Assembly (NCBI GenBank): GCA_963377175.1
Contig: CAUJNA010000524.1
Span: 699,501 to 763,500 of the forward strand
Origin: Effrenium voratum
Lineage: Eukaryota; Sar; Dinophyceae; Suessiales; Symbiodiniaceae
Length of the DNA stretch: 64,000 bases
Reading direction: 5' to 3'
In this document: positions 1 through 12,450 of the stretch, in pieces
Position numbering within the stretch: position 1 is the stretch's first letter
Layout: the number at the start of each line of letters is the position of its first letter
Translations under genes and position numbers: made by a program
The notes under the pieces: generated by a model
Seen by the model: the letters and a program-made list of their open reading frames with translations, nothing else
What the model was told of the DNA's origin: nothing
Databases searched by the model: none

Positions 1-108
1 CGACGCCTTGCACTTCTCCAGCGAGGTGGAGGCTGCCCAGGTGCAGCCTAAGGCCCCAAGGTAGCCCACCACAGAGATGGGCACGTCCACGTTGGCCGCC
101 AAGATCTC
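1..108 (-). CDS. candidate internal exon of unknown gene (partial)
   Basis: Read on the minus strand, 36 codons are open with no stop and with GC-rich third positions; they include the stretch NVDVPISVVGYLGALG, which is hydrophobic and protein-like. The 5' edge sits directly after a TAG|G that could be an intron acceptor, because the in-frame codon just upstream would be a TAG stop. The exon runs off the left edge of the window, so its 3' end is not seen. The length is exactly 36 codons from the proposed acceptor. I do not recognise the family; the hydrophobic run could be a membrane segment. Dinoflagellate genes commonly have short exons and long introns, which fits. The call rests on reading-frame appearance and one splice site only. 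Confidence 0.45.
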
Positions 109-1246
109 CTACTTGGCTGGTAAACCAAAGGGAAACCCCTTGGGGGAAACAAGTGACCACCCACTTGCAAACCAAAGATAAAGGGAAAACAAGAGGAAAA
201 CCAAAGGCAAACCAAACAGGAAGAAAGAAACAACCAGTTGCAACTGGCCCCTAAGGTAAGGGGGAAAAGAAGGGTCCGGAACCAATTTTTGTTGATAGCT
301 GATTCCACGTGGGTGTCTTTCTTAGGGACCCATCCATTTGGCTTCCTTTTAAAACCACTAAAAAGGGCACCCTCGCAAGTGTGCGACTGAACTGGGAAAG
401 TTGCAGTGGTCCGTTTTGAAAGGCATCCTGAAAATTGACAGACTCCCCAACCGGCTATCCGTGGAATCCAAATGTCCATCCAATGGCATCCGATTCTCTC
501 TCTTCCCTCAGACCCGCGGTGCCTGATTTTAGAAGGAACTGGAGGTCTGGATCCCTTCATGTTAAAATCCGGTTGATTTCTTGAGGGGACTCGGATAAAA
601 TCATGAGACAAGAGAAAAGCTACGGAGCCCCGGAGCAAAACCCTCCCCAAATAGGAAGCCTTGGGGAAAAGCAAACATCCAATAGTCTCAAAATCCATCA
701 TGGGGGGCCCCGAAAAATCTATCAGACATGGCAGAATCCCCAACAGCATCCGCCAAGCTTCATTGCCCAGAATCTGCCTGAATCTGCCTGCAACTCACGT
801 ACCATTGAACGACTCTCCATTTCCTTTTGGCTTCCTATTGTGAAAGCCGCCAAACTACGGATTCTTTGCTAGGTCCTCCAGTAGAGAGCCTAGAAGAGGG
901 GTACCCACTTGTTTTCTGGGAACCCTCCCAACCAAAAAAGAAAGTTGGCAACAAGTTGGCCCCTAGCTGGGGGACCTAGCCTGTGCTTTTTGCAGCCCCC
1001 CTACCAAAAACGAACAGAACAAACAAACAAACCAACAAACCAAAAAACAAAACAAAAAAACGCCCGGCCCCGACAAAAGTGAATCGACGTGGCTTCTCCA
1101 CTTGCAACTAAGTCCACTTCCCCGCCTGCACAGTTCCCGCGCTTCGCATCTGCATCTGCCGCGACGCAGCCGGGGTGACACGGGAGGCCAGCCTCCCGCG
1201 GTGACCGCGTGACCCACGAAAACCGAGGGAAAGCCACGTTGGCATC

Positions 1247-1360
1247 CTTGGTTGACGCTGGAAGGGGAGCAAAAAATCAAATTTTAGCGGCTAAGTGGTT
1301 GGATTTCCACCACTAAACCACAAGAAGCAAACGTGTAAAATGTGTCCCCAACAACAACCA
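1247..1360 (+). repeat. dispersed repeat family A, copy 1
   Basis: This segment aligns over about 110 bases with 27147-27255 in the same orientation. Shared words include gttgacg[c/t]tggaaggggagc, a ttttagc block, ccactaaaccacaa and gtaaaatgt. Divergence is moderate, with small indels. No open frame is conserved, so it looks like an old non-coding mobile fragment. Confidence 0.6.
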
Positions 1361-1638
1361 TGCAACAGGGGGGACACCCAAAATGGTGTGATTCCCCTTT
1401 GATTTGGTTTCCCTTTGAAGGAACTGAGAAGGGTATCCTCGAACAAACACACATCCACATGAGAAACCGACAAGATTGCAACCAAAAACCGATCCTCCAA
1501 CCGGCAAAACCGCTAAGCGCCCATCCAAAACAGATACCTGTCTTGTCCCCATAAGCCATCTCTTGTGGTTTCCTTTTAAGGGAATCGCCTTCTCTTGTTG
1601 ATTCCCAAACCCCGGGGCAAGTCATGTCCTTTCCAAAC

Positions 1639-1746
1639 CAAGAACGATAGACTGCCAGAATGTTGCCAGCTGCTCAGTGCCAAAATTAATGGTCAGAAAG
1701 TTGTAGATCGGCCTGGCTGCAATCCCCATCGTGGCAGGACCCCGTG
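1639..1746 (-). CDS. candidate internal exon of unknown gene
   Basis: On the minus strand this segment follows a CTGTCAG acceptor-like site and ends before a GTTTGG donor-like site. One frame is open throughout and contains IAARPIYNFLTINFG and EQLATFW, which look like real protein with mixed hydrophobic and polar residues. A second frame is open for part of the segment, so the frame is not certain. It could belong to the same minus-strand gene as the exon at 1-108, but no reading phase or homology links them. Family not recognised. Confidence 0.35.
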
Positions 1747-4025
1747 CTGACAGTGGCCAATATAGTAGGGATTCTGCGCGCTACAAGCAAAGATGTACGG
1801 GATTCTAAACACCAAAAGAAACCATCAAGTTTGGAAGACTCACAGCTTCGAGTGAGCCATCCATACTCGACGCCATGCCAACTTTTCAGATATTCTCCAG
1901 AGCGAAATGGCAGGCAACAGCCAAAGTGGGGAGAGCTGCTACCTCCGGGCCTTTCCTCGACTCATTCCCACTGCTCTGTCACTTGACAGGGGATTACCAC
2001 ACCTCATTTCTGACAATGTCTCATCCGGCCTGGCGAGCATGACTTCGCAAGCCTGTGGACTAATTCGCGGCGGTGAGCCAGAAAAAAAACTCCGCGGCGG
2101 GGGTGGCGAAGGAATCGATGCGCGAAAAATGGCCCCCAAGCTCCGCTTTTTGGGTCATGGCAATCGTCCCCTGCACCCCCAAAAGGGGCATGTGAGCAGA
2201 CTTGGGAAGGATGCGACCTGGCTGGACAAGGTGCGAGTTCGGTACCCAACAAAAAAAAGAGGACACTGCGGCAGGGCAACTTGGTGTTTCTTCAGGTCCT
2301 TGGCTTCAGTTGTTTGGCTCCCTAAAGGAGGCAGGCACCATTTAAAAAAGAGAGAAAAAACAAAAAAAGGTGTGGAACATCGCAGACATGGAACATCTGG
2401 GTGTGTCTCACAATGATTTTGGTCCCTTGTTGGGATGCTTTTACGCGGAAACCAAAAGGAACCAAAAACATGAAGGGTGCCCTGATTCTGAGAAAGAACC
2501 ATATGGGCCTGCTTCAAAACAAGGCCCAGAGTTTGCAATCAGAGGGAGTCCAAACTGGAAAGCGACCTGGAGGAACTTTAGGGCCCGCCATACCCATACC
2601 GTGGTCAAAAGTTGTTCTGCCAGCGGTCCTGGCCCTCTCACTAGGAATCCGTATGCCGGCAATCTCTCCACAGCTGTCCCAGCCACAACGGGTCTTTGGC
2701 CTGAGAAATTGATGCACCAGCCTGAAATAAGGGAACCAGCAAGAAAGGCACCTCCAAAATGGGACCCGAGGTCGCAAACCGCAACCCTTGCAAGGGTGCG
2801 CCAATTGGTCAGAGCCATAGGAATCTGACCTTGAAAACTTGAATTGGGCAGCTGGACATTACCCACCAGCCATGTGGCTATTCCAAGCATACAACCCACA
2901 TCGATGGCACTGGCAAATAAAGATAAGCATGAAACCAGAATTCTTCGTTTTCGGCCAAACTGACCTCCCACTGTTAAATTTGGTACTTGGTTTACGCCAA
3001 AGGGAACCAAAAAGACAACCCCTGGCGTGGTCTGCTTCAAGAGACCAACCCGCCTGGCTGTCCACCTTCTCCAGGCTCCTAGCGGCTGAAAGGACCGTTG
3101 CGTTGCACCCAACCTTGGAAGGAACGGCCCAAGGCAGCGTGGGCCTTCCGGGTAGGGGTACCTTCCCTTCTTTTCAGGGATCCTTTCTAGAAACCCTCCG
3201 GAAACCCAGGGAGAACGGATCCGGGTTTTGGAAAGAACGATGGTTGAAGAGAATGGAAAAGGAATCAACCCCCAGAAATTTGAGGAAAGACGAAAACATC
3301 TAGGCCCGGAGCAACTTGAAAGGGGATGAGGTTGGCGCATTACCAGACCTGTGAAAAGGAGTCAAATACGTTCTTGTGTCTGAGACCTACTTCCGAGCTG
3401 GACAAAAAACATCACCCCAACCAAAGGAATTGTGCTTTAGATGGACAGCCACACCAAAGTGGGCTCCATCTCACCAAGGGGACCCGATTTTCCGTGGCCA
3501 ACCCAGCTCTGGCCCATAAGTGGCACATGCCCAGACCAGGGAAACCAAGAGGAAACCAATCTGAGGAATTTGGGGATTGCTGACTCGGGCCGACTCTACG
3601 TATGCCCACAAACGAAGGCTCCGCCAAGCGCGTGGGGTCTACCCGGGATAAAGGGGCCTCGGAAACACACACAGCTGCCGAGCTGCGCGGGCTTCTCTAG
3701 AAAACGGTTTGGATGTGACTTGGTGGATCCACCCCTGTAGTAGAATTCTAAAAGAGTACTAAAAGATTACAAACAAAGGACCAACAGGGGGAAAAAACAG
3801 GTGATATCCACAAAAAAACGCATCTTCTAGAGGTTCCCGATCTGCACTTCTCGTAAGGCAACTTTAAAGTAGGATCCCCCCAATTCAACTTGAAGCCAAG
3901 TCAACTTTTAGTTCCGGCCCTGCAGCCCCAAAATCGCCGTTGGTGTTTGCTCCGCACAAAGTTTGACTAGACCACCGCATTCAACAAGAGGCACCAGTCA
4001 ACCACCGCATCCTTCTAGGCTCCCT

Positions 4026-4150
4026 TATCCCTGGGGTTCGAACCAGCATTAAAACAATGGGGGGCATGTAACCACTATTGTTTACCTAAGGAATGTCATC
4101 ATCCAAATTGGGTCAAGCTTGCTTGCAATGGGGGTTGAACCCTAGGGATA
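4026..4150. mobile_element. short inverted-repeat element (MITE-like)
   Basis: The left arm (4026-4050, tatccctggggttcgaacca...) is an imperfect inverted copy of the right arm (4127-4150, ending aaccctagggata). The arms match at about four positions in five, and the element begins and ends with TA. Both arms contain a ggttcgaa/ggttcaa word like the internal B box of tRNA promoters, so a tRNA-derived SINE is an alternative. No coding capacity. Confidence 0.4.
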
Positions 4151-4332
4151 CGGCGGTAAAATAGGACGCTTGTGATGCCAAGTGGGCCATACCCACGACG
4201 ACTACTTTGTCACTTCACAGGTGAAATGGCTCAACACTCCAATGGGTTGATTCCCCATTCTCTTCAATCGTCGAGCTTTTCAAAGAAAAGCATGTCTTTT
4301 CAAAAACCAGCCGTTCACAAACCCTTACCTTG

Positions 4333-4410
4333 TATCAGCTTCCCTCTGCTTGGTGGTTTGGATTGGTGGCTTGGATCGGGGCGATTTCCCATTTACCCTC
4401 TACAAGAACC
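4333..4410 (+). repeat. dispersed repeat family D, copy 1
   Basis: The words atcagcttcc, ggtggtttggattggtg, and cccatttaccctctac recur here, at 6616-6680 and at 35742-35812 in the same order and orientation. These are diverged copies of one non-coding repeat. Confidence 0.5.
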
Positions 4411-4711
4411 CAGGGCTTCAAATCCCACCAATCCAAGCCACATTTTTCATTGATTTTAGATTTTTTCCAAAAATTCAGTCTTTTTCTACGCCAGGTGTTT
4501 AAAAGCCCTCACATAGACCGGGGAAGTCACCCCAAGCACCACCAACGCCTTTGGACACGCCGTGCCTGGCGAGCACTCGGCCCAGGCGGCCCAGCACCAG
4601 CACCCGCCTGACGCGCTCAGAGGTTGGGCCGGAGAGGGCTGAGGGGCTGGGTATGAAGCCAGGGGTTTCCAGCATGGACAAAATCCTGCTAGGTGGCAAA
4701 CATGATAATGA

Positions 4712-4822
4712 GTGTTTCTATATATGTGTATATATATACACACTATATATATATATGTACGTTTATGTATAGACTTTTATGTTATGTATGTGTGCGTATG
4801 TGTATATATATATATATTATGC
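4712..4822. repeat. AT/GT microsatellite tract
   Basis: Alternating TA runs with interspersed TG and CA dinucleotides, in two clusters. Simple-sequence DNA with no coding value; the open frames through it are artefacts. Confidence 0.85.
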
Positions 4823-6461
4823 TGCGAAGGGCCCAGCACACCCATGTCCCACCTGAAGCGCCAGCATGCGGCAAGCAGCACACTGATTCTCCAACAGCAA
4901 CAACAAGTTGGGAGGGCGATCATTTTTGCGACGTGGGCGTTGAGAAAAACGGAACAACCCCCTCCCCCCTCGACAGCTCCTCTCTCGGCGACTTGCCCAG
5001 ACATCTTCTGTCAGGCGGGCCTGGTGTTTGGGAAAGCGCTCGACACCACAGCGGCCAGCACGTCCACCTGACGCGCTTTCGCTCGGGGAAATACCACAAC
5101 CAAGTGACCCAACGTCATGGGACAAGGAGCCAAGCCTTGGTAAGGCTCCCAACAGGGGTGGTTCCACGGGGAGTCAAGGGGGGACTGATGTAGAGCCATA
5201 TTTCCAGGCTTCACTTTTCGGGAATGAAGACACAATTCTCCACAAATGGGCATGAGAAGAATTGGGGCCCAGTCGCGGTTTCTGTTGGGGTCTGTGTCTG
5301 TACCTCTTTGTGTGAACATGGGTAACTTTCTCCATTTAGTGGGAAATATGATCTTCACGATAGTCATCCCATGTACAGGACCTTTTGCTCAACCCCCATC
5401 TAGGAAGAAGCAAAAGTGTGGTATCTTCCTCATCAGCCAAAGTACGGTTGGGGCTGTCAATGATGATGTTTTGAAGCTTTATTCTTGAGGGACGCTCCAG
5501 AAGGGATTGCGACTGAACAGAAAAATAAGCGTCTCATCCCATCCCCATGCGTGATCCACTCTTTAAAGGTAATTGCACCTTGTCTCGACCCAACTTGGCG
5601 AGCCAAAGACGCCCAGCTGATACGCCCAGCTGACACACGAAACATCTCTCCCCCAAAAGGGTTGCCTTCACGGCTTTCTTATACCGAGCTCGCCTCCTCC
5701 TGAAGTGGATCTTTGCTGGACTCTGGTTCTACTGGGCATCGCTCCTGCAAACACCCCTCTGCGCTCTCAGATGCCCCGAACGGGAGCCGGTTTGGGAGGC
5801 AAACCGCTCACGGGAACCCAACAGATCGGGGGGGGGGGGTCGGGGATCCTTCGAACCATGGGAAACACACATCCACTTCTCCGCCTTCTTCATACACCCG
5901 CCTTTTCATACGCAAGTGACATTCGTGCCCTTTGCCGAGGCCGCCCGTTACCCATCGTCACATGATGGTTCTTCAAACCAGCTTGAAAAACAACAACGGA
6001 AGTGAAATCAGCGCCCGCTGTTGCGCAACAATGCTCTGCAAATCAGCACTGGCCGCTTAATCGTGCCATCCAAAGCACATCGCAAGAAGCTTCGGGGGAA
6101 ATGCAAATAGGCAAAATCATCTACTGTAGCAGAATTTCTTCAGATAGGGAACCCCAAGCTGGTCTTTTGGCTTCCCCTCGAAGCCAAAACATGCACACTG
6201 AACAGCTTTTAGGCTTTCAGATGTCTGTCGATTGTGCGGCACTCGAGAGGAATTGCACTCAACTCCAACATGTCAATGTACTAACAGGCGTCCACGAAAG
6301 CATCATACAAGACACCAGTCAGCATGCAAAACCAAGCATTTGCCAACATGCCCCTTGGCCACAAAGACCAGCAAGGCAGCGACCAGGTCTGCCGCACTGT
6401 TCGAAGCAACAAGCCACATGTCCACTGGCCAAACATTCTAGAGGAGGAGCCTGGAACTCAC

Positions 6462-6525
6462 GAAAAGAGAAAAGCCAGCACCAACCAGCACCGAAGAACA
6501 CCAGTAGATCACAAATAGCAGCCGC
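6462..6525 (-). CDS. candidate short exon encoding a membrane segment
   Basis: On the minus strand this 64-base segment is bounded by TTTGCAG and GTGAGT, which match consensus acceptor and donor. Two of its three frames are open and both encode strongly hydrophobic stretches (for example LLFVIYWCSSVLVGAGFSLF), so either reading would give a transmembrane helix. I cannot choose the phase because no adjoining exon was identified. Gene unknown. Confidence 0.35.
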
Positions 6526-6867
6526 CTGCAAACTAGACGGATAAATATGCCATGCACGCTTCGACGCACTGTGGGATAAATAAACCCCCCTGAGTAGCAA
6601 CGGGGGGCATCCCATTTATCAGCTTCCTTGTGATTGGTGGTTTGGATTGGTGATTTTGTGGTTTCCCAGATACCCTTTACTCATCGGAGGTCGGCCTCCA
6701 AGAGCTGCACGAAAGGAAACAACCAACCATCACTATCCATCGCTGGCATCAGGTGCATCATCGCTAGCATCACCAGCATCTGCAGCATCATCCACAAGAA
6801 ATTAAGAAAGCGCCGTGCTGAAGCTTGTGGCACCACAAAGTTCGCTTTTCAAAAGGCAATTTGCAAG

Positions 6868-6992
6868 TGAAGCTGCTGGATGATCTCCTTGCACCCACGA
6901 TCGGTGAGCTTCTAAGAGAAGCAGATGCGTGGGACGGTCCCGAGTTGTCCAGGAAAGCAAGCAGCGGACACAGCGATGGTTTAGCATCCCAG
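6868..6992 (+). CDS. candidate exon, unknown gene, plus strand
   Basis: After an AAG acceptor-like site the plus-strand frame reads KLLDDLLAPTIGELLREADA and then a polar Ser/Lys/Gly stretch, ending at CAG|GTGCAG, a good donor. The amphipathic Leu-rich start followed by charged residues looks like genuine protein. If the donor is not used, the frame continues to a TAA at about 7058, giving a C-terminal exon instead. No family recognised. It lies on the strand opposite to the exon candidates at 1-108 and 1639-1746, so it belongs to a different gene. Confidence 0.45.
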
Positions 6993-7532
6993 GTGCAGTT
7001 CATAACTAGCTCCAACTCGCACATCAAGCAATATCGGCAATCGTTCATTGGCAATTAATTGACATGCTTGCGTTCATCCACTGTTGTGCTCTTAGAATTG
7101 AACAGTTTGCTTCTACTGTAAATACATTGTCGACACTCCTGAACAGGGCACCTGAAGGGGACCTGCAGCAGGCCCGCGTTTGAGTTTGATCGATTTTCCG
7201 CGTTGGCTCACACAGGGTTCATCCCGAACATCTCCCTTGCCAGACTTGACATTCTCCAGTGTCCTGGTCCCAGGGGTGCAACATTCAAATTCACTCCATT
7301 TGAATCAACTGAAGCAACTTAGAGGGTTCCCAAAAACTGCGTCCTGCTCTAGCTGCGCGTTAGCGAGGCGCTCGTTGACCACTTGCCCTGCCAGTGTCCT
7401 GCGGGCGTTCACATAATGTCCACCTACGATTAGTAAACTACCCCTAAATAAAGCTAAACGTGTTCCCAAACCAAATAATAACCTACCCCTAAATAGAGCT
7501 AAATGGGTTCCCCCCCCCCCAAAAAAAAATTG

Positions 7533-8008
7533 CTCTGATCCTGTCTTTTTGTCAGTGGCAATATTTCCACTCAAGCTGGCTCATCATAAATCCTGATTCC
7601 AATTCCATCAGACCCCAAAGTTCTTGAGCGATTCCCTTCATCAAATTCTTTCTCTAGAAACCCTAAAAAAACAACTTGACCCTGCCAGCAAGGCTACCCC
7701 CCATGAAGCCTCATGCACTAAATAATCCCAGACCCTAAATCAAGCTAAGCTGATTCCCACTGATCCAAAACTCTGATCCCTTATCTTTATTCAGGGGCAA
7801 GCTTTCCATTCAAGCTGGCTCATCAAAAATGATTCCAATTCCATCAGATCCTAAAATTATTGAGTGATTCCCTTCATCAAATTCTTTATCTGGAAACCTT
7901 CAACAATCACAACTTGACCCTGCCAGCAAGGCTACCCCCATGAAGCCTCATGCACTAAGTAATTCCTGACCCTAAATACAGCTAAGCTGATTCCCACTGA
8001 TGCAAAAG
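7533..8008. repeat. tandem duplication, about 238-bp period, two copies
   Basis: The block beginning ctctgatcc and running through cattcaagctggctcatca, gattccaattccatcag, ccctgccagcaaggctaccc and gaagcctcatgcactaa occurs at 7533 and again at 7771 with a few substitutions and indels. Non-coding. Confidence 0.75.
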
Positions 8009-8081
8009 TTCTTGGCCCAATACTACTTTAGAATTGGCCCAATTCTAAACTAGCATTCCCCCAAAGCAAAATAACATGCCC

Positions 8082-8123
8082 AATACTACTTTAGAATTGG
8101 CCCAATTCTACTAAAGTAGTATT
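8082..8123. repeat. 42-bp near-perfect palindrome
   Basis: The sequence begins aatactactttag and ends ctaaagtagtatt, with an inner agaattgg/ccaattct dyad, so almost the whole 42 bases can fold on itself. A partial direct copy of its left half lies about 60 bases upstream at 8020-8050. Confidence 0.75.
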
Positions 8124-8724
8124 CCAAAACCAACAAAACAGAGCCGAATACTAAACACATTCTAAACTTTTCCTGACCCTGATTTTTGCCCCCTTAACTT
8201 TATTTAGGGTCATTCGGGGGGGCCTATTTATTAATCAGAGGTGGACATTAGGCGGCCCTGTCGTTCCCAGCTCGGACTTAGTTTTCGACCTCCATCTGAC
8301 CTTGTTTATAGGCCAAGGAACAGGTTGGGGGTCAAGAAAGAAAACCATGTGAATTGTAGGTAACCTTTTTTGGCTGTACGGCCTTTCGTCTTTTACGTTT
8401 GGGAGGGAGGGGTCTTGCCAAAAACGGATGAACTCGAACGAAATCTGCCGCTGGCCCCGAGCTTGGGCCACACCCATGGACAAACATGAGCTGTTGAGCG
8501 GTCAAGATGCGAAGCTGCGCTGCTTAGCTGCCGCTAGTTGGTTGTCAAGGGAGTTCTTACTAACCACAGGCAGTGCGGTGTGCAACCCCTTGGTGAATCC
8601 GCCGACCCTCTGCCTCCCGTCCCAGCCTCCTGCAGAGGGGACCGGCGTGGGATGCAACTGGAAGTGATTGGAATCAATGATGGTCCCTGGGGGACACGCC
8701 CGAACGCACGAAAAGTGGATTTCC

Positions 8725-8990
8725 AGGACCGGTCCCGGCAGCCAAAACCGGTCCTGGGAGGACCGGTCCCAGGACAGGTGCCAGGACCGGTCCCATAGGA
8801 CCAGTCCCGGGACCGGTCCTGGAGCTAGTCCCAGGATCAGTCCCAGGATGGGGGGCTTGGTGCTGGGACCGGCCGGTCCTGGGACTGGTTTTGGGATCCC
8901 AGGACCGGTCCTGGGACCAGTGTCCTGGGGCAGGACCGCTTTCAGGACTGAAGCCGGTCCCGGATCGAGTCCTGGTGTGAGCGCTGGCAC
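8725..8990. repeat. cluster of GGACCGGTCC palindromes
   Basis: Within about 265 bases the self-complementary word ggaccggtcc, or a one-base variant, recurs many times, usually extended to ccaggaccggtcctggg. An isolated further copy lies at 9238. The spacing is irregular, so this is not a simple tandem satellite. Confidence 0.75.
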
Positions 8991-9504
8991 TTCAAACTGC
9001 TGTGATGCCACCTCAAACCGCTCCAGACACCTTTCCGGACTGGCACCCGTGTGGGCCAGTTTCAGGGCGACCCCGGGAGAGGCGACTGCTCCCAGGCCAA
9101 CTCGAAGTGACTTGGGCGCAAGCCGGCCCAAGCGGTAATTAACGGACTAGCTGCCATTTTTCTGACTTTTCCGTTAATCCTTGTTTGTGGTCGTAGAGGG
9201 TCTTATAAGTGGTCCCTGGGTTTGCGGACGTGTTTCAGGACCGGTCCTTGTGACTTTTCCCTTAATGCGCCGAGGGTCGGCGGCAGCAGGCGGGAGCCTG
9301 GTTAATAATTAGAAGAAAAGCGGGCTAAAAATCAGGAGTGCAACTAGATTGCCCAAGTGATGACTGTCCAGAGGCGTCTACATAGGTTACGAGCAAGCCG
9401 CACTTCCCCCTGCCTGACATCGAAAATCTCCTGCATGACCCGAGCTTGCTGTTCCTGGCAGAGGAAACTTCCATAGACCCATGAAGCCTCTTCACTGACT
9501 CGCT

Positions 9505-10258
<754 letters not shown>

Positions 10259-10305
10259 TGAGAGAGAGTATGTATAAGAATGAGTGAGAGCGAGAGTAGT
10301 TGAAA

Positions 10306-10460
10306 GTCAGTGAGTGTAAGTCAAGTGAGTGAGAGAAAGTAATTATAAGTCAGTGAGTGTAAGTTGAGTGGGTGAGAAAAAGTAAGTGTAAGTCAGTGAG
10401 TGTAAGTTGAGTGGGTGAGAGTAAGTCTGTGTAAGTCAGTGAGTGCAACTTGAGTGAGTC
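10306..10460. repeat. 43-bp minisatellite, about 3.6 copies
   Basis: Units start at 10306, 10349, 10392 and 10435, exactly 43 bases apart, each opening gtcagtgagtg and containing gagtgagtgaga-type words. The copies differ by a few substitutions. Non-coding. Confidence 0.85.
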
Positions 10461-12119
10461 AAAGTACGCATATATTTGTAAGTGAGGAGGAGCGGATAGG
10501 CAGGATTTGGGGATCAGACTAAAAGGGACTCGGGTTGGTCTCCAAGTGGAACCCTCAAACATGTTTTCCGCTTTTCTTGGTTTGCCACCAAGGGCGCCAG
10601 AGGTGAGGTCCTCTGTTGCCAAACTGAGCGTCCGGCCTCGTCGAGATCCAGCGCGCCTCAGATCGTGCATCCTTTTGAACTCCAGGCTTGGGAAGATCGA
10701 CTGCTTTCTTGCTCGGTTGCTTTCAGCTCCCCTAAAAGTTGAAAACTTGTAGTGGTTTACCATTCCTCCAAACATGGCATCTGTGGGAGGGTACCTGGAA
10801 GATCAATCTACTCTCCAAAAAGCCCTCTGTCAGAAGTCATATTAGTGGAAGGGAGGGTACACCTTCTTGGAAAGGGCAGCCGCCTGTTTGGGTGGTCAAG
10901 CTGGGACCCGGGGAACACCAAACAAAAACGACGAAGGAGCAGCTGCGGGTCCCTTGCCGCGAAGGCAAACCCATGTTGACACCTTGGATGTTGCTCTGCA
11001 CCTAGAGAAACATTGGCTTTCCCTGAAAGCTGTTGATGTAAAATATGTTTCATGGTATGCTTTTGGAAAAGTAGATGATCCTGAGGGCTATGGTCTACCA
11101 AAAAAAGGACACCTAGGGTCCGTTACACTGTTCCAAAGGCACAACCTGGCTCAAACCCCCAGGGGAACTTGGGAGATCGAAATACATGGGATCCAACAAC
11201 TCCAAAGGTCCAAGTACTCTCCTTCTATCCTTCTGCTGTCAAGTTTTGATCATGGCTCAACTGGGTTGCTGTTCCCTCACAACTCACCTGCCCCCAAAAA
11301 ACTCTGGAGGCCGACCTGGCAACCAACTTCAGGGGAAGTCACAAGCTCATGTTCATAGGTGTCCTTTTAGGCCAAATAGATGGATCTCCCTGGCAGATGA
11401 GATGAAACCACCGGGCAAACCAGATTGTTCGCCCTCTTTCATTTTCTACCGAAACAACCAAAAAGGACAAATCACCCTCTTTCTTGTTCTACCAAAACAA
11501 CCAAAAAAACGACACCTATAGCTCATGTCATGTCATACACCTGAGCCAACCTGAAGAACCCTCCGCAAAATCCCGCTTCCAAGCGCATCACGAGCGTGCC
11601 GCGCCGAAGCCCGTGGGCCCGGCAGAGGCAAGCTTGGAGAACTGCTCTGGTCACCTGCCGCGGCCAAAACGGCGGCGGCGAAGGAATTTAAATACATAAA
11701 TTATTAAACAAAAAATAAAATAAATAAAAAACGGAGCTCCCAACATGGGTTGCCCTAAGAAGTGGAAAAATGGCACCGGTTTGCCCCTCCTTTTTTTTAC
11801 TTTGAGCCACACAAATAAGAAAAACGGGAAAAAACAAGAGTTCGAGGAAGGATGCCATACGGTGAAAAACTGAAAATCAACCAAACCCTGAGGGCTGCCA
11901 ATCATGCCGTTGGCCGGACAAAGGGATGTAGAAAACTAGCCAGCGCCATGAACCTTGTTCTTGGCGCCGATTTTGTACGCAGGTCAGGTCAACCCTCAAA
12001 ATGTTGCTGTGATGCGCTGTGAAAGTTCTGGGGTGAAGTGATAAGTTTTTAGATATTTATGCTTGGTAAAAGGCTTTGGATGCTTCACGTGGCACCATGC
12101 CATTTGGCGTTGATTCATT

Positions 12120-12450
12120 TCACTCACACTGGCCTCCACTCCATCCCTTCATGCCTGGCAAGCAAGTCGAGACTCGGGCGCCCCCAGCACGCGCTTTAGC
12201 TCATCGCCGTGCCGCCATGCACAAAGAATGCGGCCATACCTTGGCCTGTGCGTTGGCCCCAAAGGCACCGAGAGCCAAAGATGCTTTGCATTGTTGGAGA
12301 TGCTGATGCCAGCAAGACCCCGCGCAAGCACCTCCGGCACCCCTTGCATGCGCCCCACACCCGGCCAACGGTGCATAAGCAACAACAGCGATGTGGGAAG
12401 GACCATCCGTCACGATCGTGTTCGTTGCCTTGGGTAGGGCGATCAGCAAG
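12120..12450 (-). other. conserved core of the tandem unit (copy 1), possible exon remnant
   Basis: On the minus strand the core is open in parts of more than one frame. One frame reads ATNTIVTDGPSHIAVVAYAP and another reads LARGLAGISISNNAKHLWLS. Both look more like protein than the surrounding repeats. In this first copy the second frame continues through a TGG codon where the other eight copies have TGA, so its open frame is longer. The frame change between the two segments without an obvious intron argues against a simple intact exon. It may be an amplified gene fragment or a non-coding RNA unit; I cannot identify it. Confidence 0.3.

Noticed and set aside
48..749. 233-codon open frame on the minus strand
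   Set aside because: Different frame from the exon candidate at 1-108, Cys/Trp/Phe-rich low-quality composition, no homology.
2441..3340. 299-codon open frame on the minus strand
   Set aside because: It crosses a dispersed repeat (family C), overlaps open frames on the other strand and has no coherent protein composition; the length is plausible by chance in stop-poor DNA.
4015..4100. tRNA gene on the minus strand near the ggttcgaacc word
   Set aside because: A D-arm-like and a T-loop-like word are present, but acceptor and T stems do not pair; better explained by the inverted repeat.
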